The position numbers and the translations under genes were made by a program. Positions 28,369 to 36,183 of a stretch of DNA of 64,000 bases are shown one piece after another (within the stretch, counting starts at the first letter, position 1; every line of letters begins with the position of its first letter). The notes under the pieces were generated by a model. It saw nothing but the letters and a program-made list of their open reading frames with translations, searched no databases and was not told where the DNA came from. The DNA lies in assembly GCF_023634655.1 (NCBI RefSeq), contig NZ_JAMKMS010000002.1:1-64000 (forward strand). Direction: 5' to 3'. Source of the stretch: Vibrio methylphosphonaticus. Lineage in GTDB: Bacteria > Pseudomonadota > Gammaproteobacteria > Enterobacterales > Vibrionaceae.

Positions 28369-29274
28369 ATGAATACTCTCTCACCTACAATGACGCCAGC
28401 TGTCACCAAACGACCAATATCAACCAAAGCGCGTTGGGGACGCATCGGCATTTATGGCTTTTTGATCATCACAGCACTGTTTTTCTTGCTGCCTCTCTAT
28501 GTCATGCTTGTGACGTCATTTAAAGAGCTCGATGAAATTCGCATGAGCAGCATTTTTGCGTTACCACAGCAACTCTCTTTTGATTCGTGGAAAGTCGCTT
28601 GGAGTAGTGCATGTACAGGACTCCAGTGTAATGGCTTACAAGTTGGCTTTTGGAACTCAGTTAAGATTTTGATTCCCAGCGTTCTGATTTCTGTTCTGTT
28701 TGGTGCGATTAACGGCTATGCCCTTTCCTTTTGGCGCATAAAAGGCGCCAACCTGCTGTTTGCGTGTTTATTACTTGGGGCATTTATTCCCTATCAAGTG
28801 TTTATATACCCACTTATCCGCGTCTACGCTGATTTAGGTATCTACGGCACGCTTACTGGCGTTGTGGTATCGCACGTTATTTTTGGAATGCCAATCATGA
28901 CGCTACTATTTCGCAATTACTACAGTACGCTGCCAATGGAGTTGTTTAATGCGGCCCGAATCGACGGCGCGGGATTCTTCAAAGTATTTTTTGCCATCAT
29001 GCTACCGATGTCCGTGCCTATTATCATCGTGGCCGTGATTATGCAGGTAACCAATATTTGGAATGACTTCTTGATTGGTTTGGTTTTCGCAGGTACCGAG
29101 AACTTACCAATGACAGTACAGCTCAACAACATTGTTAACACCACCACCGGTGAGCGCGCATACAACGTCAACATGGCCGCTACCATTCTTACTTCTCTTG
29201 TTCCTCTGATCATCTATGTGGCATCGGGACGTTGGTTTGTCAGAGGCATCGCTTCTGGTGCAGTAAAAGGATAA
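28369..29274 (+). CDS. sugar ABC transporter permease, GtsC-like
   Basis: Second permease of the importer, 301 aa, six membrane segments; EAA loop ELFNAARIDGAGFFKVFFAIMLPMSVPII (about 190-218). The C-terminus ends RWFVRGIASGAVKG, the usual ending of MalG-type permeases. A family-typical segment between the first two helices includes SACTGLQCNGLQVGFWNS, as in glucose-type systems. Translation is closely coupled to the genes on both sides. Confidence 0.9.
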   Translation: MNTLSPTMTPAVTKRPISTKARWGRIGIYGFLIITALFFLLPLYVMLVTSFKELDEIRMSSIFALPQQLSFDSWKVAWSSACTGLQCNGLQVGFWNSVKILIPSVLISVLFGAINGYALSFWRIKGANLLFACLLLGAFIPYQVFIYPLIRVYADLGIYGTLTGVVVSHVIFGMPIMTLLFRNYYSTLPMELFNAARIDGAGFFKVFFAIMLPMSVPIIIVAVIMQVTNIWNDFLIGLVFAGTENLPMTVQLNNIVNTTTGERAYNVNMAATILTSLVPLIIYVASGRWFVRGIASGAVKG

Positions 29275-29279
29275 TCATC

Positions 29280-30371
29280 ATGGGTATAGTCAATATTAAT
29301 AAGCTCGATATCAGTTATGAGAGCACTAAAGTCGTCAAACAATTAGACCTATATATCAATGATGGCGAGTTTCTCGTGCTTCTAGGACCATCAGGATGTG
29401 GAAAGTCCACCCTACTCAATGCGATTGGGGGACTTATTGACTCCAGTGGTGGCAGCATCTCATTTGATGGAAAAGACGTGACATGGACTGACCCGAAGGA
29501 TCGTGGCATTGGCATGGTCTTTCAGTCCTACGCACTTTACCCAACGATGTCAGTTGAGAAAAACATGTCTTTTGGGCTTCGAATTGCCGGGGTTGATAAG
29601 GAGATCATCAACAAAAAAGTACAATGGGCGGCTAAATTGCTGCAACTCGAAGCCCTGCTCGACCGTAAGCCATCCGCACTATCCGGGGGCCAGCGCCAAC
29701 GAGTCGCGATTGGGCGTGCACTCGTACGTGATGCCGACATTTACTTGTTCGATGAACCTCTTTCCAATCTGGATGCGAAACTAAGGGCCGAGCTCAGGCT
29801 CGAAATTAAAAAACTCCACCGCACCCTTAAATCAACCATGATCTACGTCACTCATGATCAAATTGAAGCGCTAACCTTAGCGGATCGCATTGCAGTCATG
29901 AAAGATGGCATCATTCAACAGCTGGACACACCACATAATGTTTACAACAAACCTTCAAATCTTTTTGTGGCGACATTCTTAGGATCTCCCGCTATGAACT
30001 GTGTTGAAGGTCAGTTAAGGGTTGACGGAAAGAACACATATTTTCAATCCCATCAACTGTCACTCAATGTCACTGATTACCCATTTAAATCACCGGCTGT
30101 TGATGGCATGGCTGTCACACTCGGCATGCGACCAGAGCATTTGTTCACGTCATTAACACAAGATGAAGACGAAAACAGCCTAACTGGTGTTATTGAACTC
30201 GTTGAACCGATGGGTTCAGATACTCTCGTGTGGTCACGGTTTGATAGTGAACATACGTTATCTCATCGCACGACCACAGAGTTTGAAATCCATGCTGGAG
30301 AAAACATTACTGTAAAAGTCGACGCGGCGCGCTGTTCTATCTTTGATTCCAACACCACACAGCGGTTATAA
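29280..30371 (+). CDS. sugar ABC transporter ATPase, MsmK/UgpC-like
   Basis: ATPase of 363 aa. Walker A GPSGCGKST (about 37-45), Q-loop FQSYALYPTMSV, signature LSGGQRQRVAIGRAL, Walker B YLFDEPLSNLDAKLR, H-loop YVTHDQIEAL, and a C-terminal TOBE-type regulatory domain (VTLGMRPEHLF, MGSDTLVWSRF). The ATG at 29280 follows aaaaggataatcatc; an earlier in-frame ATG at 29232 lies inside the permease gene. Closes the operon; a long hairpin follows. Confidence 0.92.
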   Translation: MGIVNINKLDISYESTKVVKQLDLYINDGEFLVLLGPSGCGKSTLLNAIGGLIDSSGGSISFDGKDVTWTDPKDRGIGMVFQSYALYPTMSVEKNMSFGLRIAGVDKEIINKKVQWAAKLLQLEALLDRKPSALSGGQRQRVAIGRALVRDADIYLFDEPLSNLDAKLRAELRLEIKKLHRTLKSTMIYVTHDQIEALTLADRIAVMKDGIIQQLDTPHNVYNKPSNLFVATFLGSPAMNCVEGQLRVDGKNTYFQSHQLSLNVTDYPFKSPAVDGMAVTLGMRPEHLFTSLTQDEDENSLTGVIELVEPMGSDTLVWSRFDSEHTLSHRTTTEFEIHAGENITVKVDAARCSIFDSNTTQRL

Positions 30372-30381
30372 AAATGAGGTG

Positions 30382-30416
30382 CCCCAAATTGCGTAGATAG
30401 ACTACGCAATTTGGGG
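30382..30416. terminator. 15-bp perfect hairpin after the sugar importer operon
   Basis: CCCCAAATTGCGTAG, 5-base loop, CTACGCAATTTGGGG. It begins 10 bases after the ATPase stop. There is no T-run after it, so it may stabilise the transcript 3' end or work with a factor rather than as a classical intrinsic terminator. Confidence 0.6.
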
Positions 30417-30471
30417 GGACCTTTAGCATACCCACCAGTACAAATATCTAGCACTTATCACCTATCATCCT

Positions 30472-30499
30472 CTATTCACTATTCACTATTCACTATTCA
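30472..30499. repeat. 7-bp tandem repeat
   Basis: Four head-to-tail copies of CTATTCA(C-phase) between two genes: C-TATTCAC-TATTCAC-TATTCAC-TATTCA. No coding role. Confidence 0.7.
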
Positions 30500-30627
30500 A
30501 CACTCAACATTAAAAAATGACATTTATCAGACAACACTATTGATACCAGGTCGTAATATTACATCGCGATACATCTATTGTTATAAATAACAATAGGACA
30601 ACTCACAACGAAACGTCATAAATACCT

Positions 30628-30717
30628 CACCAATAACCACTAATCACAGTAATGGTTATGATAACCAGCCTAACTTTCGCCAATTACCATTAATAAAAAT
30701 ACAACCACCAATAACCA
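30628..30717. promoter_or_regulatory. paired 12-bp repeats and palindrome before the nitrobindin-like gene
   Basis: CACCAATAACCA occurs at 30628-30639 and again at 30706-30717. Between them lies the palindrome GGTTAT-g-ATAACC (30654-30666), whose halves are the complement of the ATAACC in the repeats. This looks like a multi-site operator for an unknown regulator. The rest of 30500-30842 is AT-rich with no gene. Confidence 0.4.
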
Positions 30718-30842
30718 GGCCTGATAATTCACTACTTCTATTTTGATCAACAAAAAATTGATTTTTATTAATTACTAAATATATTCAAGGCATTAATATG
30801 ACGTCATAACAACGAAGTAACTATAAATAAAAGGAAGTAACA

Positions 30843-31472
30843 ATGAAATTAGCGAAAGCGTTAGCCTTAACATCTCTAGCACTAATACCAATGTCATCGT
30901 ACGCAGATCATACCACCATTGACGGCTTAGACTTTGGCCCACTCGCTCAACTTGTGGGCACTTGGAAGACAGCTGATACTGGCGGCGTAGATATGTCTCC
31001 AGCTCAAGCAGGCACACCACAAGGCCAAGGTGCACCGGCTGTGACTCCATATTACGAAGTGATGACCTTTGAAGTCGCAGCAGATGCCGTGAATGCCAGT
31101 AAACAAACGCTTGTTGCCCTTTATTACAAGCAAGAAGTATTCAGAAAGACGGACGATTCTAAGTTTCATGACCAGCGCGGTTATTTTATTTACGACCAAG
31201 AAAACCAAATCGTCTACAACTCTTTCTGTGTACCTAGGACAACATGTGTAACAGCTGAAGGCCCTGCTGGAAATAACATGACGTTAAAGATGTCTAGTCG
31301 TGGTGTTGCTGAATCTAACTTTATGACTGAAAATGCAACCACAACTGACTTCACCATGAATTTAAATATTGAGGGTGACACACTCACCTACTCTCAATCT
31401 ACGATGCTAGAAATTTATGATGGTGTATTTTCCCATACTGACGCTTCTGTATTAGAGCGTGTAAAAGACTAA
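30843..31472 (+). CDS. exported nitrobindin/THAP4-like heme-binding beta-barrel protein
   Basis: Protein of 209 aa with a signal peptide (MKLAKALALTSLALIPMSSYA, cut near 21). The mature start LDFGPLAQLVGTWKTADTGGVDMSP... TPYYEVMTFE matches the FABP-like heme-binding barrel family (nitrobindin, THAP4 C-terminal domain). Later YKQEVFRKTDDSKFHDQRGYFIYDQENQIVYNSF and two Cys (near 129 and 135) are seen. The proximal His is not placed with certainty. Strong aaggaag ribosome site. It stands alone between two terminators. What it binds in the periplasm is not known. Confidence 0.7.
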   Translation: MKLAKALALTSLALIPMSSYADHTTIDGLDFGPLAQLVGTWKTADTGGVDMSPAQAGTPQGQGAPAVTPYYEVMTFEVAADAVNASKQTLVALYYKQEVFRKTDDSKFHDQRGYFIYDQENQIVYNSFCVPRTTCVTAEGPAGNNMTLKMSSRGVAESNFMTENATTTDFTMNLNIEGDTLTYSQSTMLEIYDGVFSHTDASVLERVKD

Positions 31473-31530
31473 GCTAATATCCTGTTTTAGATATTAATTA
31501 CTTAAACGATATATTTATCTATCTTTATTT

Positions 31531-31557
31531 AAAGCCTCTTTATATTAAAGAGGCTTT
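31531..31557. terminator. terminator after the nitrobindin-like gene
   Basis: AAAGCCTCTTTA-tat-TAAAGAGGCTTT, 12-bp perfect stem. It could act on either strand. The remaining bases to 31821 show nothing else but the unresolved ylqF promoter. Confidence 0.75.
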
Positions 31558-31821
31558 GGTTTATTTCAAGCGACTAGGCCGCCTTTCCCCTTTTTGTGCG
31601 ATTCTCCAAGTAATATAGTCATGGACAAGTACTTATCTTGTTAGTTATTCGTTTTAGCTTCGTTGCTCAATCAACCAATCTCTAGACCAGTATTTTCACC
31701 TAACAGCGTACTCAAGAGAGCATTTTCTTAGCAATAAATTGCAATCTAGCGCCGCTAACCCTTTACTATCTGTAAGATCCCCCTAAAATGGGCAAAAAAT
31801 TTAACACTGAGGTTTTCATTC

Positions 31822-32760
31822 ATGTCCATTCAATGGTTTCCGGGCCACATGCACAAGGCACTTAAAGAAATTGAGGAAGTGATTCCGCAAGTCGATGTCA
31901 TCATCGAAGTTCTTGATGCTCGTATCCCTTTTAGTAGTGAGAACCCAACGATTGCGAGCCTACGTGGTGATAAGCCTGTCGTTAAAGTGTTGAACAAGCG
32001 CGACTTAGCCGATCCAGAGAAAACCGAGTTGTGGATCGCACACTTAGAAAAAGAGCAAGGCGTGAAAGCGATTGCAATTACCACGAGTAATCAGCATGAA
32101 GTGCAGCAGATCCTTGAACTTTGTCGAAAGCTGGCTCCAAATCGCGAAGCGATTGGTAAAAACATTCGCACCATGATCATGGGTATCCCTAACGTAGGTA
32201 AGTCCACCATCATTAATAGCCTTGCGGGTCGCACTATCGCCGTTACTGGTAACCAGCCTGCGGTGACTCGCCGCCAACAGCGAATCAACCTGCAAAATGG
32301 CGTCGTGCTATCTGATACTCCAGGCGTATTGTGGCCAAAAGTGGAGAACCCACACAGTGGATTTCGCCTTGCGGCTACCGGTGCAGTAAAAGATACCGCG
32401 ATTGAATACGATGAAGTGGCCTTTTATACGGTTGAATACCTTGCGCAGTACTACGCAGAGCGACTTAAAGAGCGCTACCAGATTGATGAAGCGCTACCTG
32501 AATCTGACCTAGAACTCATGGAGTTGATTGGTAAGAAGCGTGGTGCGCTGCAATCTGGCGGTCGAGTCAATCTTCATAAAGCTTCTGAGATATTATTACA
32601 TGAGCTACGTAGTGGCACGCTTGGACAAATCACACTTGAGTTACCAGAAATGATCACCAAAGAGTTGATTGAAGTCGAGATTGAAGAAGCACGTAAAACA
32701 GAAGCGAAGATTAAGAAGAAAGAAGAGCGCCGTAAACGCTATTTGAAGAACAAGCGCTAA
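31822..32760 (+). CDS. ylqF: ribosome biogenesis GTPase YlqF/RbgA
   Basis: Protein of 312 aa with the circularly permuted GTPase order typical of the YlqF/YawG family: G4 NKRDLAD (about 59-65) comes before G1 GIPNVGKST (about 124-132) and G3 DTPGVLWPK. It opens with IQWFPGHMHKALKEI, the family signature. It acts in maturation of the large ribosomal subunit. The C-terminus is strongly basic and charged (EARKTEAKIKKKEERRKRYLKNKR), fitting rRNA binding. Followed by a terminator. Confidence 0.95.
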   Translation: MSIQWFPGHMHKALKEIEEVIPQVDVIIEVLDARIPFSSENPTIASLRGDKPVVKVLNKRDLADPEKTELWIAHLEKEQGVKAIAITTSNQHEVQQILELCRKLAPNREAIGKNIRTMIMGIPNVGKSTIINSLAGRTIAVTGNQPAVTRRQQRINLQNGVVLSDTPGVLWPKVENPHSGFRLAATGAVKDTAIEYDEVAFYTVEYLAQYYAERLKERYQIDEALPESDLELMELIGKKRGALQSGGRVNLHKASEILLHELRSGTLGQITLELPEMITKELIEVEIEEARKTEAKIKKKEERRKRYLKNKR

Positions 32761-32794
32761 TTCTTAAAGATAGAATTTTTAACGCTATGCCGCA

Positions 32795-32826
32795 AAACGC
32801 TCTCTTTTATGAGAGTGTTTTTGTTT
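32795..32826 (+). terminator. ylqF terminator
   Basis: AACGCTCTC / GAGAGTGTT stem with TTTTAT loop, followed by TTTTGTTTTT. Confidence 0.8.
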
Positions 32827-32890
32827 TTGCCAAGCCCGTACCTCAAGACAGACTCACTCCTTGAGGCAAACCCCACCTTGAGACTGTTCC

Positions 32891-33817
32891 TTAAAATATC
32901 GGTGACATTGTCACCTTTGCATTTACTAACAATGTCCAGCCTAACGCCATGTAAAAGAAGTTGATCGCGAGCACTGTGACATTTTGCCAACGTTTATGCT
33001 CTGTAAATCCTGCCCCTTCCTCTTTGGTTTGACCAACAAAACGACGTTGGACGCTTAACGCTAGAAAAGACACCAGTAACAAGGATAAAAAACTGCCCAC
33101 AAAGCTAGCAATCAACAAAAGGTTTGCGATAGATTGCTCGAACCACAAGGCCGTATAGAGAAAGATTAAGCTGGTACTTAAGCAAGGTCTCAGCGCCACC
33201 ACCAACATTACCCCATAAGACGACGAGATTGCGGAAGATCCGGAGAAAGGGCGCTGAGAGGGTTCGGTCTGTTTTTCTTTCGGTGCTTGGCTTAACAAAA
33301 ACACTCGTTTAAGCACACCAAATCCCCCAATGGCGAGCATCCCTGCACCAACCCACTGATTAAGGCTACCCACTAACGCAATGGTATCTTTAAACCCTAA
33401 GACTAAAATCCACTGCAGAGCTGATGCGACTAACCAAGTACTGAGCCCCTGCACAACATTGATAGCTAGGGAGAAACCAGCGATCCGGCGTAAGGTCGGT
33501 TTAGAGGCTTGCATTGCAATCAACAATACTGACTTACCATGACCAGGCCCCAGTGAGTGGACAAAACCGTAGCCACAAACCGCAAGGACTACCAACCACT
33601 GCGCCCACTGGCTGGTGCTGAATAATTGTGCCCCCTCTTCTCGCTGACTCGCTTCTAGAGCGTCTGTTAGCTGCTCTAGTAGCATCCGTTGCAGTGAGTG
33701 AAGCTGCCAACGAAGATAAACCCAGTTTTCAACTATCCAGTACAGACCCGCAATCAGCACAACACTAACAAGTAAAATGACACCAGCTTGCTTAAATTGA
33801 TATCGGTGGTTATCCAC
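32891..33817 (-). CDS. zevB: NicO-family metal permease, ZevB-like (probable zinc uptake)
   Basis: Inner-membrane protein of 308 aa with about six hydrophobic segments. The NicO/RcnA-type motif HSLGPGHGKSVLL (about 86-98) and the later LRPCLSTSLIFLYTAL are seen. In Haemophilus the pair ZevA (DUF1007) and ZevB (NicO family) is a zinc uptake system, and here the same pair lies behind a Zur-like box. It starts with GTG, overlapping the zevA stop by 8 bases, so the two are coupled. Nickel or cobalt as substrate remains possible. Confidence 0.75.
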   Translation of the reverse strand: MDNHRYQFKQAGVILLVSVVLIAGLYWIVENWVYLRWQLHSLQRMLLEQLTDALEASQREEGAQLFSTSQWAQWLVVLAVCGYGFVHSLGPGHGKSVLLIAMQASKPTLRRIAGFSLAINVVQGLSTWLVASALQWILVLGFKDTIALVGSLNQWVGAGMLAIGGFGVLKRVFLLSQAPKEKQTEPSQRPFSGSSAISSSYGVMLVVALRPCLSTSLIFLYTALWFEQSIANLLLIASFVGSFLSLLLVSFLALSVQRRFVGQTKEEGAGFTEHKRWQNVTVLAINFFYMALGWTLLVNAKVTMSPIF

Positions 33818-34472
33818 AATGAATACTCACGGTTTGGCTAAAATGTTGACCTAGTTCCGAATCTTCTTCGCTGTCTCGTGCGAGCGACATGGCGTAATTT
33901 TGAATCTCTTGTGACGGCGATGGTTGTACTAAACCGACGTGACATTGAGACGCGACGCTCGAATCGAGCTTAATCGACCGTACCGATTTCCACGCAATAT
34001 CGATAAAGTAGGTATTGTCATAAGTCTGAATTGACAAGTGCTGCCCAGAGAGTTCAACTTGTTTCGAAAGTGGCAACAAAAATGCCAATACCATTCGCTT
34101 ACCACGTTTTGTTAATGAGTACGATGTGGGTATTCGAAACTTAAGTGGCTCCCCATCCAAATACAGGTAGGTAAAATAATGGGTATTGAGTAAATTTAAC
34201 ATTAAGCGCCTCGCCTCTTCTGACGCACGTTCCTCGTTGTCAAAAACGGTAAAGTCCCCATCTAAGGCATAGGCACTAGTAAAAGGATCAAACACCCATT
34301 CCATTTCGAGACTATCGACTCTAGTTTCTTCACCATGAATGGTTAAGGTATGGCTTATCCATGAGTGTGGATGGCCATAACAAAGTGCTGACCAAATAAG
34401 TGGTGACAAAAAAAGTATCAGCGCAGCAAACGGGCGTGCTGTCGTGGTTCGATGTTTCGAACGACCAAACAT
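33810..34472 (-). CDS. zevA: DUF1007 periplasmic protein, ZevA-like
   Basis: Protein of about 220 aa. After an N-terminal hydrophobic signal (AALILFLSPLIWSALCYG) it has HPHSWISHTLTIHG, the His-rich opening of DUF1007, then LEMEWVFDPFTSAYALDGD. Such proteins are thought to bind zinc for a partner permease. The start is uncertain: 34472 (MFGRSKH) is preferred for the signal-peptide length; 34502 would overlap the shyB stop. It lies 19 bases after shyB in a Zur-box operon. Confidence 0.75.
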   Translation of the reverse strand: MFGRSKHRTTTARPFAALILFLSPLIWSALCYGHPHSWISHTLTIHGEETRVDSLEMEWVFDPFTSAYALDGDFTVFDNEERASEEARRLMLNLLNTHYFTYLYLDGEPLKFRIPTSYSLTKRGKRMVLAFLLPLSKQVELSGQHLSIQTYDNTYFIDIAWKSVRSIKLDSSVASQCHVGLVQPSPSQEIQNYAMSLARDSEEDSELGQHFSQTVSIHCG

Positions 34473-34491
34473 CCCATCTTCAGATCGACTG

Positions 34492-35841
34492 CTAGGAAGC
34501 ATGACGAGCCGCCAAATCTTCGTCACGACGCTGCCATTGCTGTGAAGACACATCATCAAAAGCTGCGATCAGTGTGGCAAATGAATCCTTCTCTTGATCT
34601 GCTAACGATTGTGCCAATGGTAAGTCTACCTGCATAGGATCAACTGGTCGGTTACGTACTAACACCTCAAAATGAAGATGAGGACCAGTAAGACGGCCAG
34701 TGGCCCCAGACAAGGCAATTTTTTGACCACGCTTAACCAATTCGCCCGGTTTAACAAGGAAGCGGCTAAGATGCAGGTAGCGGGTCGTATAAATACTATT
34801 GTGCTCGATCGTCAAATATTTTCCTGCGTACGGATGCTCTCTTACCGCCACAACTTTGCCATCCCCAGTTGAGTAGATTGGCGCTCCGACAGGCGTGGCG
34901 AAATCTGTACCATTATGAGGCGAGACTCTTCCCGTAACCGGGTGTTTTCTGTAACGATTAAATGGAGAAGTGATCCGGCGATATTCTTTAGCAATCGGGT
35001 ATCGATTAAAGGCTTGTTCCAAACTATTTCCATCACGATCATAGAATCGACCATCTCGCGCTAAAAAGGCAGACACCACCTCTCTACCCAAGTAAAAGCG
35101 CACACCTTGTATTTCAGAATTTCCGGTCGCATACGAACCAAGGTATTGCTCGCTCACTAAGACTTCAAACCTGTCCCCAGGCCTTAAATCACGCGCAAAG
35201 TTGATTTTGTCAGCCATAACACGGCTGACAGTTGAAATTTGACGAGAACTTAAACCTTGCTTATGGGCAGATGCGGCGAAACTGCCAACGATATCTCCGA
35301 TAACCATACGGGGCGTCCACTCCCCCTTCTCTTCTATGAAATCATAATGATACAAAGTCTGGTTTGGTAATTCTTCGCTGTGAACAAGAGAGTAGACCGA
35401 GCGCTCAACAAGGCTAAGGTGATACGTCAACGTGATAAGCGTGCCTGTAGACCTATCAACGACAAACTCTAATCGCTTGTTTGGTACAAGATTATCGAGC
35501 TTTAGATCTGAAATATCTGCCGACAATAACTCTGGTATCGTTGCGAGAGGTACCCTCAGCGTTTCAAAGATTGTGCTTAACGAGTCACCTGGCTGAATGA
35601 AGTAATGAACACGTTCAATGTTGGTTAGGTCCCTTTCAGGTGAAGCGGTACTCGTCGCTTCACCTGAAAGCTTGCCATCATAAGGGGTAATTTTCACCGT
35701 ATCATGGGGCTCTGGATTAGCTGTTGGTAAAAATACCTCGGTAATGAACGAACGGTGGCTATTGCCGAAAAGTGATACACCAACAACCAGCGTCGTGACG
35801 AAAAAGAGGCAAAGCATCCAAGGAGAGAATTTATAGGACAT
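34492..35841 (-). CDS. shyB: M23 zinc endopeptidase of peptidoglycan, ShyB-like
   Basis: Cell-wall endopeptidase of 449 aa. N-terminal membrane anchor (WMLCLFFVTTLVVGVSLF), an OapA/LysM-like region (YFIQPGDSLSTIFETLRVP), an intermediate domain, and the LytM catalytic domain with metal ligands in HNGTDFA (His and Asp) and HLHFEV. In V. cholerae, ShyB is the Zur-repressed M23 enzyme that works when zinc is scarce; the 18-bp Zur-like palindrome upstream and the zevAB genes downstream match that setting. The start at 35841 (MSYKFSPWM) avoids an upstream extension that runs through the Zur box. No clear Shine-Dalgarno is seen. Confidence 0.85.
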   Translation of the reverse strand: MSYKFSPWMLCLFFVTTLVVGVSLFGNSHRSFITEVFLPTANPEPHDTVKITPYDGKLSGEATSTASPERDLTNIERVHYFIQPGDSLSTIFETLRVPLATIPELLSADISDLKLDNLVPNKRLEFVVDRSTGTLITLTYHLSLVERSVYSLVHSEELPNQTLYHYDFIEEKGEWTPRMVIGDIVGSFAASAHKQGLSSRQISTVSRVMADKINFARDLRPGDRFEVLVSEQYLGSYATGNSEIQGVRFYLGREVVSAFLARDGRFYDRDGNSLEQAFNRYPIAKEYRRITSPFNRYRKHPVTGRVSPHNGTDFATPVGAPIYSTGDGKVVAVREHPYAGKYLTIEHNSIYTTRYLHLSRFLVKPGELVKRGQKIALSGATGRLTGPHLHFEVLVRNRPVDPMQVDLPLAQSLADQEKDSFATLIAAFDDVSSQQWQRRDEDLAARHAS

Positions 35842-35863
35842 GATAAAAATGAATTGAAAATTT

Positions 35864-35881
35864 GTTATGTTATAACATAAC
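35864..35881. promoter_or_regulatory. Zur-like operator overlapping the shyB promoter
   Basis: GTTATGTTATAACATAAC is an 18-bp perfect palindrome close to the Zur box core TGTTATANTATAACA. On the minus strand TTGTCT, 17 bases and TTATAA form a promoter whose -10 lies inside the palindrome, so a bound repressor would block it. Confidence 0.75.
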
Positions 35882-36050
35882 AGTATAATAAAAGACAATC
35901 ATAGCTCTTATTTTACCATACCTTTCGTTTCAAGGTGTTTCTAATGGGGTTTTTAGTTTAAAACTCTAAATTAAAATTAAAGAAAAAGAAATAGTCTGAT
36001 GAAGCGGTGCACTTTTATTAGAAAACAAAGGGTAAGCAAATTACAGACAC

Positions 36051-36112
36051 AAAAAACCGCACGGCATAATGAAGTCGCTTCATTTAGGTAGTTAAACCTA
36101 GCACGTGCGGTT
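36051..36112 (-). terminator. branched terminator of the aldo/keto reductase gene
   Basis: Outer 9-bp stem AACCGCACG / CGTGCGGTT encloses two further perfect hairpins, TGAAG-tcg-CTTCA and TAGGT-agttaa-ACCTA. On the minus strand a T-run follows. The other bases of 35882-36183 contain the start of the shyB leader and no gene. Confidence 0.65.
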
Positions 36113-36183
36113 ATTTTTAAGGCGTCAAACGTTAAACGTTTCAATTCGTCTCTGTGTATCAATGCCCTTTTTTTGAATGATGG

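Noticed and set aside
36051..36112. Integron attC-like site
   Set aside because: Branched hairpin noticed, but no RYYYAAC/GTTRRRY core sites and no integrase or cassette nearby.
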